A stretch of DNA of 64,000 nt from Lonsdalea populi (lineage in GTDB: Bacteria; Pseudomonadota; Gammaproteobacteria; Enterobacterales; Enterobacteriaceae). This document shows, piece by piece, positions 11,282 through 20,507 of the stretch. The position numbers and the translations under genes were made by a program. Below the pieces are notes generated by a model that was given only the letters and a program-made list of their open reading frames with translations, did no database searches and was not told the DNA's origin. Every line of letters begins with the position of its first letter. The stretch's first letter is position 1. The stretch spans positions 3,795,708 through 3,859,707 of the forward strand of contig NZ_CP065534.1 in NCBI RefSeq assembly GCF_015999465.1, read 5' to 3'.

Positions 11282-12062
11282 TGATGCTATTGCGCCAATG
11301 GCTCCCTCTTCCTGGCTAAACCGAGGCTGGCGGCTGGCGATGACCGGCTTCTGTTTCGGCATGTTCAGCCTGGGCGGACTGCTGCTTTCGCTGGTGTGGT
11401 TCAACTTACTGCTGCTTATGCCCTGCGGCGCACTATGCCGCCGGCAGCTGGCGCGTCGCAGCATCTCCGCGAGCTTTCGGTTTTTCCTCTGGTGCGTTCG
11501 TACATTGGGCGTGCTGGACTACAAAATAGAAGGGGGGGAAACGCTCAGGAGAGACCGCGGTTGTCTCGTTATCGCCAATCATCCCACGCTGATCGACTAT
11601 GTCATGCTGGCGTCGGTCATGCCGGAAGTGGATTGTCTGGTGAAGGCCGAGCTGTTGAAAAATGTGTTCTTTCGCGGGGTCATCCGTTCGGCGGACTACC
11701 TGATCAACAGCCAGTCCTATACCTTGCTGCCGGAGTGCGAACGGCGCTTGAAGCGCGGAGAGGCCATCATGATTTTCCCCGAGGGAACCCGAACCGACCC
11801 CGGGCGGCCGCTGGTGTTGCAACGCGGTGCGGCAAATATCGCCGTTCGCTGCGGCTGCGATCTCCGCATCGTCCATATTCGTAGTACCCAGCAGACGCTG
11901 GGTAAACACGACCGCTGGTACCACGTTCCCCGCATAAAACCGTTGTTGACCGTCACGGTTCAGGATCGCATTAGCAGCCAGGATTTTGTCGGACAGGGCG
12001 ACGAACCCTCTTTGGCCGCGCGACGCCTGACTCGTTTTTTACAAGATTCGTTAACGCTTTAA
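11274..12062 (+). CDS. apeD: 1-acyl-glycerol-3-phosphate-type acyltransferase
   Basis: 262 residues from the ATG that overlaps the apeC stop; an earlier in-frame ATG at 11235 would add 13 residues and lie deep inside apeC. The PlsC-family motif I is VIANHPTLIDYVML (HxxxxD, about residue 99) and motif III is FPEGTRTD (about 169). A hydrophobic segment at residues 20-50 suggests inner-membrane association. In APE clusters this enzyme probably transfers the finished chain to a lipid or carbohydrate anchor; the acceptor is not known. Confidence 0.85.
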   Translation: MSDDAIAPMAPSSWLNRGWRLAMTGFCFGMFSLGGLLLSLVWFNLLLLMPCGALCRRQLARRSISASFRFFLWCVRTLGVLDYKIEGGETLRRDRGCLVIANHPTLIDYVMLASVMPEVDCLVKAELLKNVFFRGVIRSADYLINSQSYTLLPECERRLKRGEAIMIFPEGTRTDPGRPLVLQRGAANIAVRCGCDLRIVHIRSTQQTLGKHDRWYHVPRIKPLLTVTVQDRISSQDFVGQGDEPSLAARRLTRFLQDSLTL

Positions 12063-12095
12063 TTTCATTATTATTCAAAAAAACAGGTATGAGTT

Positions 12096-12380
12096 ATGGA
12101 TAGTCTTTTCATTGAAATCAAACAAATGATGATTGATGCACTGAACCTCGAAGAGGTAAGCGTTGATGAGATTGAGACCGATGCGCCGTTGTTTGGCGAC
12201 GGGCTCGGTTTGGATTCTATTGATGCACTTGAACTAGGGCTGGCGGTTAAAAATCGTTATGGCGTCGTGCTCTCTGCAGAAAGTGAAGCGATGCGTCAGC
12301 ATTTCTTCTCTGTCGCCACTCTGGCTGCGTTCATCACCGCGCAGCGTTCAGTGAATTCTGATGATAAAACAATGGGTTAA
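12096..12380 (+). CDS. apeE: Acyl carrier protein 1 of the aryl polyene pathway
   Basis: 94 residues. An acidic four-helix carrier protein with the phosphopantetheine site at the Ser of GLDSIDALELGL. It holds the growing aryl polyene chain. It must be activated by a phosphopantetheinyl transferase; none is in the cluster. Two bp separate its stop from the second ACP. Its GC is lower than that of its neighbours. Confidence 0.9.
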   Translation: MDSLFIEIKQMMIDALNLEEVSVDEIETDAPLFGDGLGLDSIDALELGLAVKNRYGVVLSAESEAMRQHFFSVATLAAFITAQRSVNSDDKTMG

Positions 12381-12382
12381 TT

Positions 12383-12634
12383 ATGGATAAGAACGATATT
12401 TATCAGGAAGTCACCGGGTTGCTGGTTAAGCTTTTCGAGCTTGATGCGGACGATATCACTCCTGAGTCCCGCTTGTATGAGGATCTGGAACTCGACAGCA
12501 TCGATGCTGTGGATATGGTGGTTCACCTGCAAAAACGCATCGGACGGAAAATCTCTCCGGAAACCTTCAAATCTGTACGCACCGTGCAGGACGTCGTTAC
12601 TGCCGTCGAACATCTGCTCAATGAAGGGCAATAA
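12383..12634 (+). CDS. apeF: Acyl carrier protein 2 of the aryl polyene pathway
   Basis: 83 residues. The 4'-phosphopantetheine Ser lies in the ELDSIDAVDMVV motif at about residue 39. Paired ACPs directly after each other are a hallmark of type II aryl polyene clusters. Its 3' end overlaps the next gene by 14 bp, implying translational coupling. Confidence 0.9.
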   Translation: MDKNDIYQEVTGLLVKLFELDADDITPESRLYEDLELDSIDAVDMVVHLQKRIGRKISPETFKSVRTVQDVVTAVEHLLNEGQ

Positions 12635-13214
12635 CGGTTTATCGTCAGGGAAAATTTTCTCCAGATTGACGGCCGGTCTGAGCGTGCTGCTGACGCTGAG
12701 CTGGCCTTTTCTGGTGTGGTTTAGCGTCACGCACCCCCATCAACGTTGGATCCTGCCTCTGCTGGCACTGGTGTTTCTTTTGCGTTTTTACGCGTTATCC
12801 AGAGATAAGCGACTGTTCAGAGAAACCGGGGGCCTGCTGGCGGCCATCGGGGCGCTCCTTTGCCTGACGAGCCTGTGGTTGCAGGATACCCAGTGGCTGA
12901 TGGGGTATCCGGTGGTGGTGAATCTGGTGATGCTGGGTCTATTTGGCGGATCGCTTTACAGCTGCATGCCGATCGTTGAACGGCTGGCCCGTCTGAAAGA
13001 ACCGGACCTGCCGCCTGAGGCCATTCGCTATACGCGCAAAGTGACGCAGATGTGGTGCCTGTTTTTCGTGTTTAACGGCAGCGTCGCGGCGTGGACCTGT
13101 CTGGCGGGAAATTTACGCTGGTGGACCCTGTGGAACGGCCTGATAAGTTACGTGTTGATAGGGATAGTGATGGGGGGCGAATGGTTGACGCGCCAACGCC
13201 TGAGAAAGAGATGA
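12621..13214 (+). CDS. apeG: Inner-membrane protein of the aryl polyene cluster (COG4648-like)
   Basis: 197 residues from the ATG at 12621 inside the end of apeF; longer in-frame extensions lie entirely inside the ACP gene. Five or six hydrophobic segments are visible, for example LSVLLTLSWPFLVWF and VNLVMLGLFGGSLY, with a conserved-looking YTRKVTQMWC loop. The protein is seen in most enterobacterial APE clusters but its job is not known. The stop overlaps the next start (ATGA). Confidence 0.7.
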   Translation: MKGNNGLSSGKIFSRLTAGLSVLLTLSWPFLVWFSVTHPHQRWILPLLALVFLLRFYALSRDKRLFRETGGLLAAIGALLCLTSLWLQDTQWLMGYPVVVNLVMLGLFGGSLYSCMPIVERLARLKEPDLPPEAIRYTRKVTQMWCLFFVFNGSVAAWTCLAGNLRWWTLWNGLISYVLIGIVMGGEWLTRQRLRKR

Positions 13215-14572
13215 TGAAGACGATAAAAGTCTCTCCGGTCTGCGACTGGTTATCGCTGGAGAATGGCGCGCAACGCCGAGTGGCCAGCCAGGGTTCGCAG
13301 GTGTTTACGCTTGCCATGCTGCGTCAGCAGGTAACTTTACTATGCGAGCAGCTGTTGGCCCACAACGCCCAGCGGTGGGCGCTTTGTTTTGAAGACAGCT
13401 ACCTGTTTAGCGTGGGGTTGCTGGCGTCGCTGCATGCGGGTAAGACACCCATTATTCCCGGCCACTGTCGTTCGTCGGTGCTGCAAGAGCAGATAAGCGA
13501 TTTCGATGGCGTACTGACGGACAGCGCGCTGCCTCTGGATTGCCCTGTCGTGACCCTCAGCGCCGAAACGCATTCGGCATCGCCGAACTGCGAGCTGCCG
13601 CCGATGCCGGATAGCGCCTGCGTGGTCCTGTTTACCTCGGGTTCGACCGGCACCCCTCGTCAGGTGGTTAAGCCAGTCCGCTGCCTTGATGAAGAGTCGC
13701 GTTGGCTGGGGGCGCTGTGGGGCGAGCGTTTGCAGGGTTGCCACGTTGTCGCCTCGGTCACGCATCAGCACATGTACGGCCTGACGTTCTGCATCTGGTT
13801 GCCCATGTCATTGGGCCTGAGTTTTGAGAGTCGACAAATCATGTACACCGAACAGCTGGCGGCATTCCCCCGCGAACAGCGCTACGCTTTTATCAGCAGT
13901 CCGGCTTTCTTACGACGTCTGGATTACGCATTGGCGGTGCCGCGCTGTCAGCTGATTGTCTCCGCGGGAGGCGCGCTGCCCTGGACGTCCGCGCAGAAGG
14001 CGGCGCAGGGGTTAGGTCATCCGATCGACGAGATTTACGGCAGTACCGAAACCGGCGTCATGGCATGGTGTTCGCGTGACGGAGAAAAGGCCGTCTGGAC
14101 GCCGTTCGACGGCGTGATGCATCAGGCGGATGACTCGGGCGACTGGTGGGTGCGTTCGGCCCTGATTCCACAGCCGGAAGGGCTTCGACTGGACGACAAG
14201 CTGGCGTTCACCGGCGACGGGCGGTTCGTACTGTGCGGTCGTCACGATCGTATTTTGAAAGTCGAAGATAAGCGTATTTCTCTCAGTGAAATCGAACGTC
14301 GACTGCTGTCACTGCCTGAAATCGAAGACGCGGTAGCGGTGCAGGTCAAGCGGGGCGATCGTGCCTGTATCGGCGTGGTGCTGGTCCTCAAATCCCCTCA
14401 TCGGGCCGTGAACCTGCCGAATCTGAAACGAAAATGGCGTCATGAGCTGCATCAGTGGCTGGAGCCGGTCGCGATGCCGCGGCTGTGGCGCATCGTCGAG
14501 GCCATTCCCGTCAACACGCAGAGCAAGCGCGCCTGGCCACAAATACAGGAACTTTTCCATGCTGCCCGTTGA
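13211..14572 (+). CDS. apeH: Aryl acid AMP-ligase / acyl-ACP synthetase
   Basis: 453 residues. ANL-superfamily adenylating enzyme: phosphate-binding loop FTSGSTGTPRQ at about residue 141, YGSTETG at about 276, and TGDGRF...GRHDRILKVEDKRIS at about 340-355, the hinge region. A candidate catalytic Lys sits near the C-terminus in NTQSKRAW. It should activate 4-hydroxybenzoate and load it on an ACP as starter. The ATG lies within the apeG stop; an upstream ORF extension to 13091 lies inside apeG and was rejected. Confidence 0.85.
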   Translation: MMKTIKVSPVCDWLSLENGAQRRVASQGSQVFTLAMLRQQVTLLCEQLLAHNAQRWALCFEDSYLFSVGLLASLHAGKTPIIPGHCRSSVLQEQISDFDGVLTDSALPLDCPVVTLSAETHSASPNCELPPMPDSACVVLFTSGSTGTPRQVVKPVRCLDEESRWLGALWGERLQGCHVVASVTHQHMYGLTFCIWLPMSLGLSFESRQIMYTEQLAAFPREQRYAFISSPAFLRRLDYALAVPRCQLIVSAGGALPWTSAQKAAQGLGHPIDEIYGSTETGVMAWCSRDGEKAVWTPFDGVMHQADDSGDWWVRSALIPQPEGLRLDDKLAFTGDGRFVLCGRHDRILKVEDKRISLSEIERRLLSLPEIEDAVAVQVKRGDRACIGVVLVLKSPHRAVNLPNLKRKWRHELHQWLEPVAMPRLWRIVEAIPVNTQSKRAWPQIQELFHAAR

Positions 14573-14912
14573 GATCTCCCGGACAACCCATGAGAGCCAG
14601 GCGGAGCTGATGCTGCGCGCCGACGAGCGTCTGTTTTGGTTCCGCGGCCATTTCCCCCAACAACCGCTGCTCCCCGGCATCGCTCAGCTCGACTGGGCGA
14701 TGCGTTATGGCGTGGAGATCCTGGCGCCGCAGTGGCGTTTCTGCGCGGTGGAAAGCCTCAAGTTTCAACGCCCCGTACTCCCAGGCAATACGCTGCGTCT
14801 TACCCTGAACTGGAAGGAAGACAAACGACAGCTGGCGTTCTGCTACCACATCGTGCGGGCGCGAGGCGACGAACTGCCGGCGAGCAACGGGAAAATCACC
14901 CTATGTCAGTGA
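14559..14912 (+). CDS. apeI: 3-hydroxyacyl-ACP dehydratase (hotdog fold)
   Basis: 117 residues. The FabZ/FabA-like motif RGHFPQQPLLPGIAQLDWA at about residues 28-46 includes the catalytic His of GHFP. It removes water in each polyene extension cycle, together with ApeP. The start ATG lies inside the ligase gene (14-bp overlap). The 3' end overlaps the next gene by 10 bp. Confidence 0.85.
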   Translation: MLPVEISRTTHESQAELMLRADERLFWFRGHFPQQPLLPGIAQLDWAMRYGVEILAPQWRFCAVESLKFQRPVLPGNTLRLTLNWKEDKRQLAFCYHIVRARGDELPASNGKITLCQ

Positions 14913-16612
14913 ACCGCGATTTCTTACCCTGCGTAGTGATCCCCTGCTATAACCACGGCGGCATGATGCCCGGGGTTCTGGCGCGACTGGCGCCTTTCGA
15001 TCTGCCTGTTTTTATCGTGGATGACGGCAGCGAGACGGCCACGCAGCAGCAGTTGGAACAACTGGCCCGCGAAAACGATCGCGTGGCGCTGGTGCGTCTT
15101 GCGAAGAATCAGGGTAAAGGCGCGGCGGTGATCGTGGGGTTCGAAACCGCTGCGGCCGCAGGCTATACGCACGCGTTGCAGGTGGATGCGGACGGACAGC
15201 ATCAGATTGAGGATATTCCTCGGCTGCTGGACGACGCCCGCGCGTACCCTGAGAGCCTGATTTCGGGGCGTCCGCGTTATGACGCCTCCGTGCCTAAATC
15301 TCGCCTCTACGGCCGCTACGTCACCCATTTCTGGGTCTGGGTCGAGACGCTTTCCCTCTCGATCAAAGACAGCATGTGTGGATTTCGAGTTTACCCGTTG
15401 GCGGCCACGCTGGCGCTGACGTCTCAACGGACGATAGGCCTACGGATGGATTTCGACACGGAAATCATGGTCCGGCTTTACTGGCAAGGCACCGCCAGCC
15501 GTTTCATTGAGACACGCGTCACCTATCCAGACAATGGCATCTCGCATTTTGATACGCTGCGAGACAATCTTCGTATCTCCTGGATGCACACCCGCCTGTT
15601 TTTCGGCATGTTGCCGCGCATACCCTCTTTATTGTTCCGCCGTCGCCGCACGCACTGGGCGCAGATTGCCGAACGTAAAGGTTTGCTGGGCATGCGCTTC
15701 ATGTTGGCCGTCTATCAATGGCTGGGACGGCGAGGTTTTTCCCTGCTGCTGTGGCCCGTCATCGCTTTTTACTGGTTGACCGGAAAGGCGCAGCGGCAGG
15801 CGTCTTGCCAGTGGCTGGCTCAGGTTCATGACTATGCGGATGGTCGGGGGATTGCGCTGCCGCGTCCCTTAAACAGCTATCGCCATTTTCTGCGTTTTGG
15901 CTACGCGATGCTGGATAAAATCGCCAGCTGGCGCGGGGAGTTGCACTGGGGTAAGGAGATCGACTTTGCGCCGGGCGCGCTGGACGTCATCCATCAAGGA
16001 CGGGAGCGGGGACAATTGATCCTGGCCTCCCATCTCGGCGACATCGAAGCGTGTCGCGGCATGGCCCAACAGGTCAGTGGATTGGTGATTAACGCCCTGG
16101 TGTTTACCGATAATGCCCAACGCTTCCGGCAGATTCAGGAGAGCTTGACGCCGCAGGCGGGCGTAAATCTGATCCCCCTTCGTGACATCGGACCGGAAAC
16201 CGCGATGCTGTTGCAGCAAAAGCTGGATGCGGGCGAGTGGGTCGCGATAGTCGGCGACCGCCTTGCCGTCCATCGTCATCGGGGCGTTCAGCAGCGCGTC
16301 GTCTGGAGTGATTTTATGGGACGTCCCGCCCCCTTCCCGCAGGGGCCGTTTGTTCTCGCGGCCGCGCTGCGCTGCCCGGTGTTACTGATGTTTGTCCTTC
16401 GTGAACAAAACCAGCTTCGGGTTTACTGCGAGCCATTCGCCGATCCTATCATGCTGCCCAGAAGGTCGCGCCAGGAGGCGTTGCAACAGGTTATCGACCG
16501 CTATGCCGGGAGGCTGGCGCACTATGCGCTGAAAGCCCCTCTCGACTGGTTTAATTTTTTTGATTTTTGGAGTTTGCCGGACGAGACGTCGGCAAATAGG
16601 AAAAAAAGATGA
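14903..16612 (+). CDS. Fused glycosyltransferase 2 / LpxL-type acyltransferase
   Basis: 569 residues from the ATG inside apeI. Residues 1-240 are a GT2 (dolichol-phosphate-mannose synthase-like) domain with PCYNHGG, VDDGS and the DxD-type VDADGQH motif. The middle region (about 250-300) is basic and hydrophobic. Residues 320-569 are a lauroyl/lysophospholipid acyltransferase domain with ASHLGDIE (HxxxxE, about 375) and VGDRLAVHR. It probably glycosylates and/or acylates the polyene at the inner membrane. Present as a two-domain fusion in many APE clusters. Substrates unknown. Confidence 0.8.
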   Translation: MSVNRDFLPCVVIPCYNHGGMMPGVLARLAPFDLPVFIVDDGSETATQQQLEQLARENDRVALVRLAKNQGKGAAVIVGFETAAAAGYTHALQVDADGQHQIEDIPRLLDDARAYPESLISGRPRYDASVPKSRLYGRYVTHFWVWVETLSLSIKDSMCGFRVYPLAATLALTSQRTIGLRMDFDTEIMVRLYWQGTASRFIETRVTYPDNGISHFDTLRDNLRISWMHTRLFFGMLPRIPSLLFRRRRTHWAQIAERKGLLGMRFMLAVYQWLGRRGFSLLLWPVIAFYWLTGKAQRQASCQWLAQVHDYADGRGIALPRPLNSYRHFLRFGYAMLDKIASWRGELHWGKEIDFAPGALDVIHQGRERGQLILASHLGDIEACRGMAQQVSGLVINALVFTDNAQRFRQIQESLTPQAGVNLIPLRDIGPETAMLLQQKLDAGEWVAIVGDRLAVHRHRGVQQRVVWSDFMGRPAPFPQGPFVLAAALRCPVLLMFVLREQNQLRVYCEPFADPIMLPRRSRQEALQQVIDRYAGRLAHYALKAPLDWFNFFDFWSLPDETSANRKKR

Positions 16613-17037
16613 GTGCACTGAACGATCCCCGCCTGAGTCACGATGTGGAGATAACGGTTTCATTCCACGATTGCGACCCGATGGGCGTGGTGTGGCATGG
16701 CCACTACTTCCGCTTTTTCGAGGTGGCGCGTGAAGCGCTGTTGAGCAAGTTCAACTATGGCTACCGGGAAATGAAAGCATCCGGCTATGTCTGGCCGGTC
16801 GTGGATACCCGCGTTAAATACCGCTCGCCGCTGACCTACGAACAGCGTATTCGCGTTCGCGCGACGGTGGAGGAAGTGGAGAACCGGCTGCGGATCGCCT
16901 ACCAAATTTTCGATATAGACAGCGGACAACGCACCACTACCGGCTACACCATTCAGGTGGCGGTGGAGGAAGGAAGCCAGACGCTGAGCTTTGTCTCGCC
17001 CGATATCCTGCTGGAACGACTGGGAGTAACACTGTGA
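16609..17037 (+). CDS. 4-hydroxybenzoyl-CoA thioesterase-type hotdog enzyme
   Basis: 142 residues. The signature DCDPMGVVWHGHYFRFFE at about residues 22-39 includes the catalytic Asp of the 4HBT family. It may release chains from an ACP or edit misloaded ones. Overlaps the previous stop by 4 bp and the next start by 4 bp. Cytoplasmic. Confidence 0.85.
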   Translation: MSALNDPRLSHDVEITVSFHDCDPMGVVWHGHYFRFFEVAREALLSKFNYGYREMKASGYVWPVVDTRVKYRSPLTYEQRIRVRATVEEVENRLRIAYQIFDIDSGQRTTTGYTIQVAVEEGSQTLSFVSPDILLERLGVTL

Positions 17038-17639
17038 AAATAATCGGTTTTGCCGTGATGATGATGTTCAGCCTGACGGCGCAGGCCATGACGCTGGAAG
17101 CGCTACAGCAGCGTTTCAGCAGTCAGCCGGTCGTGCGGGCGGCGTTTACCCAGACGCGTGAAATCAAAGGGATGGCGCAACCGCTTAAATCCAGCGGAGA
17201 AATGCTGATCGCACAGCAAAAAGGGCTGTGGTGGCATCAGGCCAAGCCTTTCCCGCTGACGCTGGTGCTGGACGAACAACGAATGGTGCAGGTCATGAAC
17301 GGGCAGGCGCCGCAGATTGTGACCGCGGAGAGCAATCCGCAGATGTTTCAGTTCAACCACCTGTTGCGCGCGCTGTTTCAGGCCGACCGTCAGGTGCTGG
17401 AGCAAAACTTCACGCTTGATTTCGCCGACCTGGGCGATCGGCGGTGGCGACTGGTATTAACGCCGAAAACCTCGCCGCTGGATAAATTATTCAACGCCAT
17501 CACCCTCAACGGCCGTGAATATCTGGACCAGATAGAGCTCAACGACCGTCAGGGCGATCTCACCCGGATAACCCTTAGCAACCAGCGTCTGACGCCCCGG
17601 ACATTGAGCGATGATGAGCAAAAACGATTCGTTTTCTAA
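17034..17639 (+). CDS. LolA-like periplasmic lipid carrier
   Basis: 201 residues with a cleavable signal peptide (about 1-18, ending AQA). The mature protein has the LolA/LppC-like pattern: FTQTREIKG near the start, then SGEMLIAQQKGLWWH and LTPKTSPLDKLF. In APE clusters it is thought to ferry the hydrophobic product through the periplasm. It starts at GTG overlapping the thioesterase stop. Its 3' end overlaps the exporter gene by 29 bp. Confidence 0.85.
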   Translation: MKIIGFAVMMMFSLTAQAMTLEALQQRFSSQPVVRAAFTQTREIKGMAQPLKSSGEMLIAQQKGLWWHQAKPFPLTLVLDEQRMVQVMNGQAPQIVTAESNPQMFQFNHLLRALFQADRQVLEQNFTLDFADLGDRRWRLVLTPKTSPLDKLFNAITLNGREYLDQIELNDRQGDLTRITLSNQRLTPRTLSDDEQKRFVF

Positions 17640-19932
17640 ATGGCATCGCCGGGCGGCGTTCGTCTGGGGCGGATGCTGCATGGCGTTATTGGTGGCGCTG
17701 ACGCTGCTGTGGCCGCAGGCTCGCATCAACAACAGTGTGCTGGCGTTATTGCCCGATAAGTCGATGGGCGACATCCCGCCGGAACTGCAGGCGGGGTTTA
17801 TGCAGCGGCTCGACCAGCAGATGGTCTGGCTCGTTGCGGCGGGGCAACAGGACGATCCGGCACCCGCCGCGTGGTGGCTGCAGCAATTGCGGACATGGCC
17901 GGAGATCAAGCAGGTCAAAGGCCCTATCGACGCCGAGCAGCAGAAGGCGTGGGGCAAGTTTGCCTACGAATATCGTAACGGACTGATCGATAACGCCACG
18001 CGTCAGCGCCTTCGGCAGGGCGGCGGCGCGCAGGCGGACTGGGTGCTGGCGCAGCTCTATTCCGCCTTCTCCGGGGTCAGCGGTCAGGAGCTGGCGCACG
18101 ATCCGCTGATGCTGGTTCGAGGTTCGCAATTAGCGTTGCAGCAGCAGGCCAGCCGGCTCGGGCTATCGCAGGGATGGCTGAGCGCGCAGGATAAGCACGG
18201 TCAGCGCTGGTACTTTTTACACGGCGAGCTTAACGGCGACTCGTTCGATATGGCGCAGGGACAGCGGCTGGTCGAGAAGTTGACACGTTTACAGGAAGCG
18301 CTGAAAACCCGGTATCCCGACGCGCAGGTGCTGACGCGCGGCACCGTGCTTTTCAGCCACCATGCCAGCCAGCAGGCGAAGCAGGATGTCTCTACGCTAG
18401 GGACGGCGACCATGGTGGGCGTGCTGCTGTTGGTATTTTCCGTCTTCCGCTCGCCCCGGCCGCTGTTGCTGTGCGCGCTGTCCGTGGCGATTGGCGCGCT
18501 GGCCGGAACGGTCTTTACGCTGCTGCTGTTCGGCGAACTGCACCTGATGACGCTGGTGATGAGCGTCAGTATTGTCGGCATCTCGGCCGACTACACGCTG
18601 TACTACCTGACCGAGCGCATGGTGCACGGCGGCGCGGTATCGCCGCTGGAAAGCTTACGTAAGGTGCTGCCTAGTTTGCTGCTGGCGCTGGGGACGGCCG
18701 TGGCGGCCTATCTGATCATGGTGCTGGCGCCGTTCCCCGGATTGCAGCAGCTGGCGATTTTCGCCGCGACGGGGCTGGCCGCCTCCTGTCTGACGGTCAT
18801 TTGCTGGTATCCGCGCTTGGTGCGGGGGCTGCCGGTGCGTCCTATTCCGGCGATGGTTCTGTTAGGGCGTTGGTTGGCGGCATGGCGTCGAAATCGGCGG
18901 GTGCGTTGGGGGATCCCCTTCGGCGTGCTGGCGTTCGCCGTTATCGGCATGTGGCAGCTCAAGATCGATGACGACATCTCGAAGCTACAGTCGATGCCCG
19001 CCGCGCTGGTGCAGCAGGAGCGCCAGGTCACGGCGTTGACCGGACAGGGCGGGGATCAAACCTGGTTCGTCGTGTACGGCGACAGCGCTGAGCAAACGCT
19101 GCAGCGCCTGGAACAGCTGGCCCCCCGGCTCCAGGAGGCTCAAAAACAGCGCTGGTTGATGTCCTACCGGTTGCTGCCGCTGGCTTCTCGGGCGCAGCAA
19201 CAGCAGGATGAACGGTTGATCGCCGCCGCTGCGGCTACCGTGGTGGCGCGACTGCAAGAGGCGGGCGTGAGCGTTTCTGCGCCGGATGTGAAGCCGATGC
19301 CGGTGACGCCGGAGGTCTGGTTGAACAGTCCCCTGAGCGAGGGATGGCGGCTGCTCTGGCTGACATTGCCTGACGGCCGCAGCGGTGCTCTGGTACCGGT
19401 CAATGGCGTTCGCGATAGCGCGGCGTTGGCGCGTCTGGCTCAGGAAACGACGGGCGTTATCTGGATCGACCGCAAAAGCAGCTTTGATCACCTGTTTGGC
19501 TTCTATCGCGTCATGCTGAGCTGGCTGCTGATCGCGGCGGTCGCGGCGATTGCGTTGAGCTATGCGGTGCGTCTCGGCGTGCGCAAGGGGTTACTGAGCG
19601 TGGTGCCGTCGGTCCTGTCTTTGGGCGGCGCGCTCGCCCTGCTGGCGCTGAGCGGCCATGCGCTTAACCTGTTTTCTCTGCTCGCGCTGGTGCTGGTGCT
19701 CGGCATCGGCATCAACTACACGCTGTTCTTCAGCAACCCGCGCGGCACGCCGATGACCTCGTTGTTGGCGGTGGTGCTGGCGATGTGTACGACGTTGCTG
19801 ACGCTCGGCATGCTGGTCTTTAGCGGCACACAGGCCATTAGCAGCTTTGGCATCGTTCTGTGCGGTGGTATTTTTATCGCCTTTTTACTGGCGCCGCTGG
19901 CTTTACCGGATTCGAAAGGAAAGAAAAAATAA
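17611..19932 (+). CDS. MMPL/RND-family exporter
   Basis: 773 residues. Two repeats of six hydrophobic segments with a large periplasmic loop after TM1 and after TM7, the RND-like plan. The first cluster (about 265-420) has VSIVGISADYTLYYLTERM, where the Asp is the proton-relay position; the second (about 630-770) has LGIGINYTLFFSNP, lacking an Asp there. It likely exports the lipid-linked polyene across the inner membrane to the LolA-like carrier. ATGATG start within the previous gene. Confidence 0.88.
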   Translation: MMSKNDSFSKWHRRAAFVWGGCCMALLVALTLLWPQARINNSVLALLPDKSMGDIPPELQAGFMQRLDQQMVWLVAAGQQDDPAPAAWWLQQLRTWPEIKQVKGPIDAEQQKAWGKFAYEYRNGLIDNATRQRLRQGGGAQADWVLAQLYSAFSGVSGQELAHDPLMLVRGSQLALQQQASRLGLSQGWLSAQDKHGQRWYFLHGELNGDSFDMAQGQRLVEKLTRLQEALKTRYPDAQVLTRGTVLFSHHASQQAKQDVSTLGTATMVGVLLLVFSVFRSPRPLLLCALSVAIGALAGTVFTLLLFGELHLMTLVMSVSIVGISADYTLYYLTERMVHGGAVSPLESLRKVLPSLLLALGTAVAAYLIMVLAPFPGLQQLAIFAATGLAASCLTVICWYPRLVRGLPVRPIPAMVLLGRWLAAWRRNRRVRWGIPFGVLAFAVIGMWQLKIDDDISKLQSMPAALVQQERQVTALTGQGGDQTWFVVYGDSAEQTLQRLEQLAPRLQEAQKQRWLMSYRLLPLASRAQQQQDERLIAAAAATVVARLQEAGVSVSAPDVKPMPVTPEVWLNSPLSEGWRLLWLTLPDGRSGALVPVNGVRDSAALARLAQETTGVIWIDRKSSFDHLFGFYRVMLSWLLIAAVAAIALSYAVRLGVRKGLLSVVPSVLSLGGALALLALSGHALNLFSLLALVLVLGIGINYTLFFSNPRGTPMTSLLAVVLAMCTTLLTLGMLVFSGTQAISSFGIVLCGGIFIAFLLAPLALPDSKGKKK

Positions 19933-20507
19933 TGTTATTACGCAATGTGGTGCTGGTGTTTTTCAGCCTGTTATTGGCCGCCTGCGCCGGTAAATCGCAG
20001 GACAACCGTCCTCAGGCCTGGCTTAAGCCGGGCGTGAGGGTCACGCTGCCCGCGCCGGCGATAACGCCCGCGGTCAATCAGCAGCAGCTGCTGACCAGTA
20101 CTTATAAGGGAAAACGGCAGTCTTTGATGGTGATGCTGAGCGCGGATGAACGGCGCCTTTCGCTGGCCGGATTGTCCTCTTTGGGGATTCGTCTTTTCCT
20201 CATCACGTATGATGCGGCGGGCATCCACACCGAGCAGTCCATCGTTCTGCCCGAAATGCCGCCCGCCAATCAGGTGCTGGCGGACATCATGCTCAGCCAC
20301 TGGCCTATCGCCGCCTGGCTGCCCCAGCTTCCGGCAGGATGGTCGTTGCAAGATCGCGGCGACGCCAGGCAGTTGCGCGATAATCGCGGCAACCTGATTA
20401 CGGAAATTCGTTATATGACCAGAAACAACCTGCGCGAGCCGGTCAGCGTTCAGCAGTTCGTCTTCGGCTATAAGATTGCCGTTCAACCGTTGGATGGCGA
20501 GTCATGA
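19932..20507 (+). CDS. Outer-membrane lipoprotein, DUF3261-like
   Basis: 191 residues from an ATG sharing one base with the exporter stop; a longer frame to 19860 lies inside that gene and was rejected. Lipobox LLAAC with Cys at about residue 17. The mature part has beta-rich sequence with a late motif IRYMTRNNLREPVSVQQFVFGYKI. With the LolA-like protein it resembles a LolA/LolB pair for delivering the polyene to the outer membrane; that analogy is inference. Confidence 0.75.
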   Translation: MLLRNVVLVFFSLLLAACAGKSQDNRPQAWLKPGVRVTLPAPAITPAVNQQQLLTSTYKGKRQSLMVMLSADERRLSLAGLSSLGIRLFLITYDAAGIHTEQSIVLPEMPPANQVLADIMLSHWPIAAWLPQLPAGWSLQDRGDARQLRDNRGNLITEIRYMTRNNLREPVSVQQFVFGYKIAVQPLDGES

